Below are positions 1 through 15,200 of a stretch of DNA of 64,000 nucleotides, in pieces. This DNA is from Trichoplax sp. H2. Its lineage: Eukaryota > Placozoa > Uniplacotomia > Trichoplacea. Numbering within the stretch: position 1 is the stretch's first letter; each line of letters opens with the position of its first letter. The stretch covers positions 124,001 through 188,000 of the forward strand of contig NOWV01000098.1 of assembly GCA_003344405.1 (NCBI GenBank), given 5' to 3'. The notes beneath the pieces were generated by a model. The model did no database searches. It worked only from the letters and a program-made list of their open reading frames with translations, and was not told the origin of the DNA. A program made the translations under genes and the position numbers.

Positions 1-1345
1 CTTGATATCGGTAAATTGTCTCTGTTCGTCTCTACTGCAGAATTAAAGCATTCATGGCTATATTGCAAACAAAAATCGACTATCACAGCCAGCTTATGAA
101 AAGGTCAGAATAATTACGATACTACAACAAACTATCAGTTGCATTTATGATAAGCAAATAGAAATTGATGGTAGTAGACTTGACCTATAAATTTAGCCAT
201 TTAATGACAATTTTAATATATACTGTAATTATAAATGAAAACGCATGCTAGTCAATTTCCTGACTCTATCCTGTAGATAATCTTCAATTTCTACTTTTAC
301 AGCCATAAAGAAAGGGCTTTAAAATATTGGAAAGATAACATGAAGGACTCGGTACAAAAAGCAATTCGTCAATACTATATAATAGGATAGATATACTTAT
401 TTACACCTAGCCGTAAGACAACTTAGTGTTATCCAATAGTCCTGGTTTTCAATGTCTTCACTTTAGTCTATCTACGCGTATATTGTTTTACTTAGGCTAG
501 AGCGTCGTTATCAACTAGTAAGCGACATCAACAAAATGTCCACAAGTGTGAACTGAATTATCAAAATTTATCCATGCATTTACAACTTATTGATGATGCC
601 ATTTCAAATGGCCAGGTAAATTTCTTACATAATTAATTATATACGGGTATATTTAATTATAATCAACTTCATATCATTCTTTAGTACAATGTAAACTGCA
701 ATCTGTCCGTACCATTTCATAATTGCACTATTATTCAATATGAAACGTATTTATTCCATAGATATTGAAAGTATACGAAATTACTACAAAAGCTCTAAAT
801 CGCATAACAACAAAAAATGAAGATTTGTCTAGCGAAAACATTGCAAAAATTCTAACCGATTTCGATATTGTGAGTATTATAGCTTACTTCTTACAAAGTA
901 ATACCACCTAGTGCTCAATAGACTGTGACTTTATTTCATTCTAGGCAATGGATGATATCCAAGAGATGAACGATAGTATTACTGGAGGTATTTTTCTTTC
1001 ATGGCTAGATTTCTGTTTACATGAAATGGTGTTACTCATCCATCACTTGTATAGCAGTATTTCTGTTATCACAATTGAACTTCACTCTCAACTTCCTATA
1101 CCACTATATTCGCCATAGATCATTCACTAAATCAATCAGAAATGGACGAATTAAATAAAGAACTGCAAAATTTTGAACTGGAAGATACAGATAAAATAGA
1201 AAAGGTCTGTGAAAAACCTATCGACGATGGCTTGCAGGATTTTACGCCTACTGTGCCATCGCCTAGACAGACTACCGCAACTCCATCTATAAAACCAAGG
1301 AAGATTACGGCAAAAGCAGCCCGTGCTAGTCTTGTCGAAAGTTAA
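1..1345 (+). CDS. CHMP7: CHMP7, ESCRT-III-related protein (3' part; 5' end outside window)
   Basis: CHMP7 is an ESCRT-III/Snf7-family protein; in other eukaryotes it recruits ESCRT-III to the reforming nuclear envelope. Coding exons that I can join: 41-103 (or from 48), 303-351, 496-615, 762-869, 945-987 and 1119-1345, with TAA at 1343-1345. All have GT-AG borders and matching phases. Positions 1-10 followed by GTAAAT may be the end of the preceding exon; it is in phase only if the next exon starts at 48. The protein is an alpha-helical Snf7 segment: SKRHQQNVHKCEL, then LKVYEITTKALN, AMDDIQEMNDSITG and EMDELNKELQNFEL. This order matches the C-terminal half of animal CHMP7, including the acidic E-L-x-K-E-L helix. 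The tail is rich in P, T and K (TPTVPSPRQTTATP). The N-terminal winged-helix half lies upstream of the window. The gene converges on NF-YA. Identification rests on family memory, not a search. Confidence 0.85.
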
Positions 1346-3122
1346 CTAAATATTCTTTGTATAAACCTAGCCGGTATATACTGTACTGAACAATTATTAC
1401 TATACGACTACCCTATTTATTACTCTTTACAGAAAAAAATTAAGCAATCTTACCACTTGATGTAAAGGCATTATCGAATATTTACCTGCCTTTGACTAAG
1501 TTATTGCAGATATTAAGCTACAATGATACTGTTAAAAAAACAATGTAGTTCTGTACCATTTAATAGAGAATTAAAAGGTGTACCGTAATAATTGTACTAT
1601 AATTACTCTGAATTCCTAAAGATAGATAGCGTCCAATTTATGCCTATGTGCGTATTTCAACTTTATCCTATAATTTAACCTAAAGTACCGTAATTCATTG
1701 CAGACCTCAATTTCCCTAGCAAGGAGGATATTTTAATGGATTTAGTATAATATTATAAATCAAAAATCTTGATTTACAATATATTACATTCTAAATGTAT
1801 AAACTGATTTTTTGTTGTACCATAATAAGGAATACATATAAATTTCTTTCTATAAAAATTTTGAATAGCCTGTATTGTTGAACTTGTTACGTTAACTGGC
1901 ATTGTAACATGTACACTACCCATTTCTAATCGCACTATTGCAATAGTGCGATCTTAACAATAATGAAATGCTCTCATGCCTGATATTAAACATTAGCACG
2001 ATAAACACCTTTTTAGCACAGTTATACTCAAGTCTGATAGTCTCTAAACTAAGCTATAATAAATCAAATAATGTACTAGATACTACCGTAGATACAGTAG
2101 TCTAAATAACTTTTACACTATCTGAATGGGAAACGAGCTTCGTTATTTAAAAGAGTCAATTTGCAACATAATACTGTACGTACACCACAAACTTTTATAC
2201 CTAGCTAAAATAGAATAACACGCTTGGGTTTTAGCAATGCTTCAATCGATTACATATTTTTAGAGACGTTACTTTATTCAGGTCAGTGTCAATTCTGTGT
2301 ACAGTAAAAATTAAGTTAAAATAATACTTAGCAAATGTAGACATTTACATATAAAATTGATCAAAAGCTAAAATGTAACTTCTACAACAATATCTACGTA
2401 ATTAGTCAATACAAATAATTGACCAGCTAAATGGGCACATTCCTTGCTGTTGCTATTCACAAATTAATAACTGCCCCACATCTTAGTGATTTTCATTGTA
2501 CCTACACCATAAGCAAGGTCCATAGCTCACGGCGTAACACAATAGCAACTTCTTTCACAGGTTAGCGCAATATGGTCAGCTAATAATATACATCATACCG
2601 AGATTACTGCAACAAGGCGAATCCGTATTTGTAGTGCAAATAATATATAAATCTATCTATTAAGAATCAACCTTACAGATAAAATAATCTTTCCGGAAGA
2701 GCCCAAAATCTTACATGGCAATAACTCAATCGATTGGTCAATATGATCTGATACTATTCTTCTAACTTATTAATATGATAGCTGCACTATTGCCGAATAC
2801 TATAACATGGGCAGCAAAATAGCTTGCTATTTCCCAATGAAAATGACAAGATACAAATGTAAAGAAATAATCCGTAACAGCCATCGATTTACAAATAGTA
2901 TGTACTAAATAGTTACTTTAGTCCTAATCCTGGTATTGTTTGTACAGTATATGGTTATAAATTAAGTATATATTTAACTTGAAAAGATTTATTATGCACA
3001 AGCAATCTAAAACAGCTTCTTGTGAGACGATACCATAGTGGGATAACTGATACTTTAAATTCAGTCAGTAAAAGCATACCAAATTCTAATCATAATAATC
3101 TTAAACCTAATTTGGCACAGTA
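1346..3122. other. Convergent intergenic region
   Basis: This stretch separates the CHMP7 stop from the NF-YA stop on the other strand, so it should hold both 3' UTRs. It is AT-rich with no open frame of note and no recognisable RNA or repeat. I see nothing else in it. Confidence 0.6.
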
Positions 3123-6100
3123 TTACGATTTCTCGATGCCGTTGCTATTTTCGCCTTGTCCAACGCTATTTGAATGTGAAGATTTATTGTTAATACTATC
3201 TGGATTAGACATATCATCGCCTCGCTGTCCTATTTGATCGCTACTAAGATCGCTATCTGAGACCATTTTCTCCGATTCTTCTTTGGTTATGAATCTACCA
3301 CCGTTACTTCGTCGCCGGCGACAAGCATGCTTATGTCGAGACTCATGAAGGTATTTCTAAATGAATCCAAACAAGTAATATAATCAATCAATCAATAAAG
3401 GTGTCAAAATTATATACCAGTAAGAGTATATACTATAATAAAGTTGGTATACTATTACTCTATTCATTAGGAAAGTAACGTGCCTAGAGCGAAAACAAGT
3501 CAGAGAATGTATCATCTAATTGCAATGGTATGAACTACTAATTACTATCCAAATTTAACATACTTTTCGATTCTTTGCTAATCTTCCCTCACTTTCCATT
3601 CTTGAGCGAGCTTGCCTTCGCTTTAAAATTCTGTGGTATTGTTTTGCGTTTACATACAGCGGTTCCTCCATAGCTTCAACTTGAACGGGTACACGCTGAT
3701 TATGAGGAAGACTTTGTCCATTCATCTGTATAGAATTATAATACATCATCATCATCTGGCGCACATAACGGCAAGCATAGTCATATAGAATGCAGTGGAG
3801 TACCACAACGTATACCCTATAACGTTATAGTGTAGTCTTAATAAAGCGCAACATTCATGATATAATTGTCGTCGAAACTCTTCTATTTATAGTATGATTC
3901 ATTTCTATTTCATTTTTTGTATGATAACTAAGTAAGCTCGCCCAGAGCCGTAGTGATAACACAACTCTAATAATTACAAAGTTCTTCACATGAAGCAGCT
4001 TAGTCTTGCAATTGTGCAACTGCAGCTTATCTAGAAATTACTCAGTATATTCATATACGCAGCAGATAGGCTAGCCATATGAAAGTACAGTAGTTCTTCT
4101 AGGCTACAATTACAAGGTATTAATTTGCCATACACTGGATCGAGTCCCACTGTAAATTGGTACCCTATTCATACACAACCTTGGTCAATGAATAATTTAT
4201 GATTGCTTACGGTAACGACACAGTGTACAATGATATAATGTGCTAAATGGATACTTTAAATGCTTAAATATTTATAATCGCTAGCTATACAACTTGTGTT
4301 TACTACGTATGATCAGTCCTGCTTTCCGTAAGACATTCACTATCAAGCGGGTATTGTCACACTTTGGATCGATTTTTATCCTAAGAATGTATCCTACAAA
4401 TATATATCCTTGCTCAATGGATACTTCATGAAGAGTAATATTGTAGCTTCCAGTGATATTGTAATAACTAGCTATAAAATTCGTATATACTACCGGGTCT
4501 CCAACTATGATCAATTCTATGGTAAGTAAGACATATTCAACCAACATGGTATTACTGTAATATTTCGATTATAGGACTCTATTCTTTTGCTAAATATTTT
4601 TACAGGTTATTCTTTTACGATAAAGGACAACATAATGCTACTTAAACTATAAATAAGGTATTTATATTCAGGGCATTTTAATGGCATCAAAGATCTTTCA
4701 AGCCATTCAAAACGACTCATTGCATACCTACAAGTGATACTACTATAGGCTGAAAAGAAATGCATACCAAGTACAGTAGTTAGCATTGGTATTGACATCG
4801 TATCTAGAAAGTAATTACTTGATCTAAGCACGTCACCACTCATCATTATATTAAAGAGTAACATAGGAAACATACTCTATTCCACAGCCCAAAAGAGCAA
4901 TACGGAAAGCAGTCTGCACTAGCTAATTAAGTGGCTTGGCCTATCAATGTTGGATACGTTAGAAAGAAATGCATACCAAGTACGGTAGTTGGTATTGGCA
5001 TCCGGGCTACAAACAATGATATCGTTCATCGTGTTTCAATTGTAAGCAGCTCATCATTACTCATCACTGCGGTATAGAGCATTATTGAAAATACACTGGT
5101 TATGCATTATTCATCAGTTTTGAAGTAGCTACTAGCGTTAGAAGTTAGATATGTAAGTACAATAGTTGGTAATCTAGACTGTTGTTCCATGATCCAAGTC
5201 GCTGACTACTCATCACAGCAGAAAAGAGTATTATTGAAAACATACTCTTTAATCTTTATTCATCAGTTTGAATTATTGAACAAGATAGTGAAGTGGCTTG
5301 GTCTATCAGCATTGGACGTTCAATACGTAAGTACATTAGTTGGCATTAGTATTGACATAATTTGCTCTGTTGCTATTTGATCCAAGTAGCTCAACTACTC
5401 GTCCTTGCAGAAAAGAGTATTATTGAAGCACCCTCTTTCACCTTTATTGATTCGTTTGAACTAGCTAGTGAAATGGCTTGACCGATCAGCGTTGGATATT
5501 AGATACCTAAGTACAGTAATTGGTATTGACGTAATATCTAGACTGTTATCACTTTAATTAACTACTCATGCTTGCAGAAAAGAGCATTATTGAAAACACC
5601 CTCTTTCATCTTTATTGATTCGTTTGAACTAGCTAGTGAAATGACTTGACCGATCAGCGTTGGATATTAGATACCTAAGTACAGTAATTGGTATTGACAT
5701 AATATCTAGACTGTTATCACTTTAATTAACTACTCATCCTTGCAGAAAAGAGCATTATTGAAGCACCCTCTTTCATCTTTATAGATTCGTTTGAACTAGC
5801 TAGTGAAATGGCTTGACCGATCAACGTTGGATATTAGATACGTAAGTACAGGCATTGGTATTGACATAATATTTAGACTGTTATCACTTTATTTAACAGT
5901 CTGGAAGAGTAGTAAACACTATTGCAAACTAGGTAGCTTAACAGCTTGGCTTAGCCAGGTTAGACGTTGGACAAGAAATCCATAGCAACTACAGTTAGCA
6001 TGGACATGATACAGTATCTACTGTTTTGCTACCGTACGTACTGTAGCCTACAGTACAGTACTGTAGTAAAGGCTACGCGATATAGATCATCAAGGTATTG

Positions 6101-7275
6101 AACCGAACCGAACCGAACCGTTCTCGGTCTAGCTACACCACACTCATAGGCTAGCCATGGAGAGAGGGGTTTCGCTTTATAACCCTGGTCTATATCGCGG
6201 ACTACACCGAATGAACGGTAGGGAGAGTATGGTGATCGCTTGTTTTGCATGATGTTCCACAGAAAGTGCACAGTCGGTCCTTTATGACTAACACAATTGA
6301 CTGCAGCCACTGTGCTATCGCGGCATAAAACGTTACTGTACTACACAGTGAAGAGTTGGAGTTGTGTAATGTCCGGTGGACAATCCTCTCAAAGAAAATA
6401 GAGACCACCGGACTTGCCATGTTTTACTGTACTTACTACATATTCTAAGCAGTATGCATTTTTTATGACCAATATCAATAAGTAATGGTAGTTCTCCCAT
6501 TCTCAAAGTTCACCCAATGTATATTCGATAGAATGGTTGTTATTGCATCAATTAGACGAAATTTAGACCTCATCCATTCGCACGCATAAAACGAACTCGA
6601 TACGTACTGTACAGTATACAAGGAGATTCATGAATGCAATACAATCAATAAAGTTGAGGGGAAAAATTCATCCAATCTGCAATTTGTCAATGTTGATATT
6701 GAGAAAGTCTATCAGTATCTGCAGTGCTATAGACTATTCTCAGTCGAGAGTACACAATTTAAAAATAATAGAGTCCCGTCTCAATCCTATAGGTATCGAC
6801 CATATTAGACCAACTATAGCGACCACAACACTCCATAACATGAGATCAATATTATTCAAGCAATTTTTTCCCGCTTTAAGAACAACATTGCAAAAAGATC
6901 GCTTTTACTAAAGCACTACAAAGATGCCAGCAATAATTACAATTCTACAAGTGAAGTGATTAGGAAACAAAAAAAGAACAACAAAGATTGACCTACCAAA
7001 GCAATTTGGTGAACATTATTTCCTGTTGTGGTAACAGCAGAGTTGGGATTGAAATCCACATTACCAGCAACAAATCGTTGATCGCCGTTAAATATTGTGT
7101 AAGCATGTTGTTGCGGTGCTTCTACAACATATAATCCTTTACCAGACGCATCATGCTGTAATAGCCCAATAGCCGAATGGGTTATCGAAGAAATTGTCGC
7201 TCCTGCAACTCCAGGTTGAGACTGAAAAGTCGATAGTTGTGGTGAACTATTCCCTTCTATGGTATTGCGATCCAT
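3123..7275 (-). CDS. NFYA: Nuclear transcription factor Y subunit alpha (NF-YA)
   Basis: NF-YA is the sequence-specific subunit of the trimeric CCAAT-box factor; it binds the NF-YB/NF-YC histone-fold dimer and inserts into the minor groove. Exons on the minus strand: 7275-6997 (93 codons from ATG), 3725-3564 (54 codons) and 3356-3123 (77 codons plus TAA). All junctions are phase 0, giving 224 aa. The first exon encodes a Q/T/S-rich activation-type region. The second carries the subunit-interaction helix EEPLYVNAKQYHRILKRRQAR. The third opens with the DNA-binding motif KYLHESRHKHACRRRR followed by NGGRF; the family usually reads HAMARKRGEGGRF, so the M-to-C and basic changes are a local variant. 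The last intron splits the A1/A2 linker. The C-terminal tail is S/N/D-rich. The 3.3-kb first intron is repeat-filled and could hide another small exon. The frame is open a further 30 codons upstream of the chosen ATG, but the next upstream ATG (7365) precedes no family-like sequence, so I treat that stretch as leader. Confidence 0.93.
4720..5960. repeat. Degenerate ~167-bp tandem array in NF-YA intron
   Basis: A unit containing AAGTGGCTTG, a GATCAGCGTTGGATATTAGA stretch, a GTAAGTACAGTA stretch and ATTGACATAATATCTAGACTG recurs head to tail. The AAGTGGCTTG-type landmark lies near 4928, 5288, 5471, 5638 and 5805, so the right-hand units are spaced about 183, 167 and 167 bp. The copies at 5471-5805 are nearly identical; those to the left are more diverged. 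Short open frames here are by-products of the repeat. Confidence 0.8.
6001..6430. mobile_element. GTAC-rich non-coding element with ACCGAACC core (copy 1)
   Basis: A cluster of overlapping TACTGTA/TACAGTA palindromes (6005-6070) is followed by four GAACC repeats near 6100-6120, in the context AAGGTATTGAACCGAACCG...CTCGGTCTAG. A 9-bp inverted repeat (GTCCGGTGG at 6371-6379, CCACCGGAC at 6405-6413) lies further right. It looks like a MITE-type non-autonomous repeat, because the core recurs at 7.48 kb and 57.21 kb. There is no transposase gene and no clear target-site duplication, so the borders are guesses. Confidence 0.45.
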
Positions 7276-8260
7276 TGCTTCATAAATGAAATCGTGAAGG
7301 ATTTTTGGTGTTGGAACTACTCTACCCAAACGCTTCTTCACACTACTCTGGTAATTTTTCCACAATCCTTTTTCCTACCCTGGTTAATACTGTACTACAG
7401 TACTCTATACTGTGTACTGTACACTGTAACCGTACACTGTCAAGTATACGGTTACAGTACTAATATAGATCATAAAGGTATCGGACCGAACCGAACCTTT
7501 CTCAGGCCTAAGTACTATACTGCACGGTACAGCACCAGCGTTTTCTCTTCTTTTTGTACAGTGTACAGTGTACAGTAGTAAGTCAAGTCATGGTAGCGGC
7601 GGTGCGGTACGATACTACTGTACAGTCCAGTATCGTGTGCGCCGCGGGTCGTATCACACACCAGTACGAATACAGCACAGATTAACAGTACAGTACAGCA
7701 TTGTAAATCAAATTCATTGTGGCGACATCCTTTTTGCTCGTAAGTTGGAATGGACTATCTATACAAATCTACATTGCAGTCAAAAATGCATTGCGGCCAA
7801 AGGCGTAAATGTAGCAGAACTATACAGAGTTCCAATCGCTAGCAAAAATGATGTCATCATAAACTTTTAAGTTCAAGTAAAATCTTTCAATTTATATACA
7901 AGTCCCTTGGCACGGTTACAAGTGTACAGTAATAACCAGCACTGTTGGACCACTTTACGACAGCTAAATTGATAAACAACTACTAGTTTGCTAGACTGTT
8001 CATAGTTACAGACTTACTGTCCCACGATTTCGACAGATAATTTTTTGAAGGGTACTAGCTCATGTACCTTAGAAGTCGCTTTTCATTCCGTTTCATTCTA
8101 CTACTCTCTCGAAAAAAATAAAGTATTTAGCTTTAGAGACTACGATACTGTTTTTTTCCTCTACAGTTGCAAATTTGCAAGATCCAACCTCTATCACGGA
8201 GCACAGAATTGGTGTCTTCTGTGCATTATTCATACTTGTAATGGGTCAGGTAAATGGTCT
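7276..8260. mobile_element. GTAC palindrome element (copy 2) between NF-YA start and tRNA
   Basis: About 7380-7690 holds GTACTGTACACTGTAACC-like sequence on the left and the complementary GTACAGTGTACAGTGTACAGT on the right (about 7556-7577), enclosing a core ATAAAGGTATCGGACCGAACC with a CTCAGGCCTA flank. This makes a long imperfect hairpin of roughly 190 bp. The core matches copies at 6.1 and 57.2 kb. The rest of the interval (7700-8260) should include the NF-YA promoter, but no motif is decisive. The open frames of 76 to 100 codons here show no family resemblance. Confidence 0.45.
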
Positions 8261-8282
8261 AAAAAAAAAAACTAAAAAAAAC
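8261..8282 (-). terminator. RNA polymerase III poly-T terminator
   Basis: Two T-runs (read on the minus strand) directly follow the 3' end of the tRNA, about 7 and then 11-12 T residues separated by a short AG-containing break. This is the usual Pol III stop signal. Confidence 0.85.
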
Positions 8283-8355
8283 CGACCCTGCCAGGACTCG
8301 AACCTGGAATCCCCTGATTCGTAGTCAGATGCCTTATCCATTGGGCCACAGGGCC
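8283..8355 (-). tRNA. tRNA-Arg (anticodon ACG)
   Basis: The 73-nt minus-strand sequence folds into a complete cloverleaf. The acceptor stem pairs GGCCCTG with CAGGGTC (one G-U pair), discriminator G. The D arm is GCC...GGC. The anticodon stem TCTGA/TCAGG encloses CTACGAA, which reads ACG. The T arm is CCAGG-TTCGAGT-CCTGG. The A box (TGGCCCAATGG) and B box (GGTTCGAGTCC) are intact. There is no intron and no encoded CCA, as expected for a nuclear gene. With A34 modified to inosine it would read CGU/CGC/CGA. Confidence 0.96.
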
Positions 8356-10141
8356 ATTGCCAACAGATGACGCTCCAAATACCATAATGAATATGACGTC
8401 ACAATTTTTTAACGGTAATTTAACGTGAAAATCATGAATTATGAATAACGAGGGCCAATGTATCGTGTAGACGAAAGAAATATCTAGCCGTTTCGGTGTA
8501 CTACTATTAAAAATAGTCTGTTGTATCTAGTAAAAAACTCTTTAGACGTGCAAGGCATTTGGATTGCTATAGTAGTCATAATTACTTAATCGCTTGCCTA
8601 CCGTAACGGTAACATTACGCTATGGTTTTGAACATAAAGAACATAAAGAAAGTAATTTGCCCTAAGGGGGGCACCTGAGGAGTGAAAACCCCGTTTACAT
8701 ACTGTACAAGTTCCTACACTTGGGTATCTACGGTTACGCTTGTAGTGGTGTATGTATGAACTCAATGCATATTACTGCTGTATAATTTACTGGCTTGCTA
8801 TATGGCTTTCGATATTTAGTAAAGGTACAGACCTACAGTATAGCTAGTCTTACAATGAAGCACGATATATACACTCGTATAGTAAAATTTGGACTCGATT
8901 TTATGGCCATCAACTCAAAATCAGAAATATCCATGCATACCCGGTATATGTACAGTATGATGCTGTTAGTTCCTTAAACGTCATTAGCTAGAGCAATTCT
9001 TTCACTTCAGAAGACACATCTTGTAAATTCATCTTGCACTGATATTCATACATACTCTATTTACTAGCAATCTTGACCATATTGATTCTTGTATTGATTA
9101 AAGTGTTAATAGTACTTCGTACTCTTCATGCAAATGATATCGAACATTCAACGAGTATAAAGCCCATCACCAGCATAATTGCACTTAGTTATAATTATTA
9201 TTCTTTTTCAAAAGTAAATGTCTCTATGTTGTCTTACGAATATATATATATATTAACTTTTGCCATGCAACGAATCTTGTGTAGACTTACCAGTATATCT
9301 ACTACGAATTACAATTCTATACAGAAAACGAGAGAATTAATCAGTTTCGGAACTGAAATTACTCAAGCTACGCTCTATCAATGCACCCATTATCAAACAA
9401 ACAATTCGGATCGAAGCTTATTCCGTATTGGAATGTGCTACAATAATGTAATTTAGAAAATACTATAGCATGTATAATCAGTAGCAATAAATGATTGATG
9501 CTGTAAAACGGCATTTATTGCTCTTCTAACAGGTGTTTGTATCATTCAACCATTGCTGTAACATCCATACAGCGTAACGAAAACAATATACAACAAGAAC
9601 AGCCATTAAACAGAATAATAAAACAAACTTATTACCGTTAACAAAATAAATACAGTCCACAATAAATGTAACGACTTGGACGAATAGTTAATTACAGTCA
9701 AATCTAATCCGTTATTAGAATTTCAATCATTGTCGTATATGTTCATACCTTATTCTATTGTACAATGGATAATTCAGTCATTGACATGCATATAACAGCG
9801 ATAATTGTAGAATTTATATAGAAATTAATTTTGGTACAATTAATTGATGTTACAAGTATTGATTTTAAATCAATAAAGTAAGTAAAATCGGAACGCAGTC
9901 AGTAAGGCAAATCTAAATTTCCAATCGCAAGAAAACATTTTATACATATCAAAATTATAAGTAAGTTAGTTTGGTCGTCTTGCGAAATTATTCTAGTGAA
10001 TACATATGGGTAAATGGTATGAATACTACACATTCTACGCTCTTAAACTATATTACGATTGGATATTACCAGTAATTAGATCTGTATAAATTTTGTAGAC
10101 ATTGATGAAATAATCGGTCACAGCTAGTATTCATAACTCTC
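8356..10141. other. Intergenic region, tRNA to PCGF-like gene
   Basis: AT-rich sequence upstream of the tRNA (minus strand) and downstream of the PCGF-like gene. The longest open frame (9073-9456, 127 codons, plus strand) has biased, low-complexity content and no domain I recognise, so I do not call it. Nothing else was seen. Confidence 0.5.
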
Positions 10142-12285
<2,144 letters not shown>

Positions 12286-15200
12286 CTAAAAAACATTATC
12301 ATTAAAAAATTGGCTTTCAATTTTCAACATCATCAAGAGTATCCTTTACATTATCATCCCAGTATTTAAAAATAGCTTTAGCCTGATAATACGTTTTTAT
12401 AACATTATGCCTTGCTCTCTTTTGTCATTTATAGGCAGATTACAGATTTAGATATTTGGGTATTTAGCTATTTTACGATCTAAAACGTTTGATGTTATTG
12501 CTACTCGGTAGTAAGAAAATTAGTAGAGAACGTCGATATTTATTCGGGTATAGCAATAGTTGTTGATCAAAAAAATCAGTCAATGATAAAATTATACATG
12601 ATAACTAATATATTGTATTACTATAATAAACTTAAATCAAAGTTGTTCACTGTCAATATTTTGTACACTAAAGTCTCAGCTAAAAAATGATCGAATTATG
12701 GCAACTAATGAAATATGTAGGACATAATAATATTAATTTTATAACTAATAATGAAATAGACGAAAATTTCTACGAAATTATCGATACCATTGATTAGAAT
12801 TAAGCAGCTTTGAAACGAGCTAACCGTTATGAAAGAGCTAGCTATTTCAGGGGAAGTACAAAATATATCTTGCCAATTATAGCGTGTAAATAGCATTAAA
12901 ACTGTATGTAGACTGATGTTAAATTTTGCTGTATTGATATGGATTTTAGTCATGGAGTACATTTTTTAGTAGTCCATATTTTAATTTACAGAACCGAAGG
13001 ACGATGGCTTTTCTATCCGCTATCATTAAACAGCATAATACAGTCAACGACTGACTGCATTCACTAAATGTCAATGCAAATAACAAACTGTTCAAAATTT
13101 TTGGGAACAAGGACCCTTTTAGGGATGATTGAAGACTTTAGCAATAGGAAAATTGATATGGTTACAAAATGGATTTCCTTGCTTCTACAGTACGGGATGA
13201 GTAGCAATATTGTACTTCATCTACAGTATCTATTGAAATCAATATTGCATCCTAACCAATTTCAGTGTTTCTTCGGAATGAGTAGCAGAAGAGGTAAAAC
13301 AATATGTAGCATAATAGCCCGTAGAGATGCTCAATACTGTACTTCTTGTGCAGTATCTATTTTGAGCATTGTTCACCGTGATGGACTTACTGTCTGTTTG
13401 TGGTCAATAGTTATACGTACGTATAGCAGAAAGGGGAAAAATTATGTAAGTACCATATGTAATTGCCAGTCCATGCGTACTGATTCCGTTCTTGTTCTAT
13501 CGTATCTATTTGAGTTAGGACATGATATTGCATCTAGAGTATTCGAACGTAAGGCAATCGCTATTCGTTACGAAGAACTTGATCCAAGCGGCCACTCGTT
13601 ATCGTCGTTCCTTTTTAGATAACAATGTATAGTACTGTACATACTGTACAGTACAGTACATACAGTACAATACGATCAATTCTATTTTATTCTATTCTAC
13701 TGTGTACATTACATCGGTGATAATGATAAAGACGGTCAAAAAAAAAATTGAACTTTCAAGTATCTCAAAATATTACGTTCTTTTCCGATCTGTGTCGAAT
13801 ACAGTACATGAAAAAACATCACAAGACGGAATTCAAGATTAATCATAAGTCCCAATCCATTATGCTATTTACAGTATCTTGAATAGGATTGAATACTGTA
13901 TAGTGAATTCAAGTTAACATTTCTGTACGTCATTTGTAGCGCAATTGGAACTTTCTCTCCTCTCCGACTTGGTGCTAAGTTGTAACACCAACCTCAACAG
14001 GGTCATTTCCTTAGCAAAATGCTGTTTTCATCATTGTCGTTAAACTGAAATAACCTAACAATTTTAATGAATATAATCAAGATTGCAGATAGCAGATCAG
14101 ATTACGCTTGGATCATTTGCTATAAATAAAATATCTATTTATTTGATTACAAGAGCGGGCGTTAACAATGCATACCATGCCAAGAGCTATTGTTACCTCA
14201 ATTGTCTAGTCCAGGCTATTGTTTTGCAATAGTATTGACATAAGTTATCAATAGATGGTGTTTTTTTTGTATGTTAAAAAGGAAAAGTCATCAACGGATT
14301 GTAAATGTACACAACATTTTAGCATATTCTTTACATTAAATTTCGCTTAAGTAAATTGGCTTTTGGGTGGACCGTGCCTTTAACCTTTTCTCAATTTACT
14401 CACTTTCAAGCTTGGTTACCTACCTCAAAAAATGTTTCTACATGCGATAGTAAGGAATGAACAATGGGGTGTGTAAAAATTGAAAGTAGATCAATCTGCC
14501 ACTATTTTGTCTTGTATTAGCTAGCGTGCAATATCACAGGCATTTTATTGAGTCATTCCTGGCTAAGCTATATAATAAATCAGTTTTCATTCCTCGTCAT
14601 AATAAATACAGTTTATCATAGCATGATGTAATTGAAAGTCTATCATACGTCCATCCATCATTTTAGTAGTTCTTGCATCCACGCTGTAACTTGATGATTG
14701 AAATAAAAATGCCATCCCTCTCACTGTACCAATATAGTTTTGACGGAATGATGCATTTTTTATCATCCAAGTAAAACCAATTCCATGGAAAATTGTACAT
14801 CAGTTTATCTTACTGTACTGTATACTACGACTCGTTATGGTGTATAACATGCTGTACGGTTGTTGATCGTCAAGGAAAATCGGCTTTAATTTTTGTTCTT
14901 TCAATGGTCTCCAAAACGGAATTTCTTAACAAACACCACATTCCCTCCCGTCATTCATTCACTAAGGATATTACAGCAATTTACAGTACATTGCAATAGT
15001 AGCTTCCCTCTCGGCAAATAATTGCTGTAATTAATTAATTATTAAATAACATTTATTAATAAACTTAAGAACAGAACGAAATTATACGGCGAATTCACAC
15101 AGTCATCAGAAAGCAAGGCAAATATTTTATGCAGCATGCAATACCACACCAACAATCGTATACTGTCATACTGATGGAAAGCAACGCTTTCTACAGAATT

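Noticed and set aside
4281-4873. Two 88-codon minus-strand open frames in the NF-YA intron
   Set aside because: The second lies at the edge of the tandem array, and neither resembles a known family.
7294-7870. Open frames of 94 and 100 codons across the GTAC element
   Set aside because: They read through palindromic repeat sequence (Y-T-V-Q-rich) and overlap the NF-YA first exon on the other strand.
9073-9456. 127-codon plus-strand open frame
   Set aside because: Low-complexity I/S/T-rich translation, no domain, no splice or family support.
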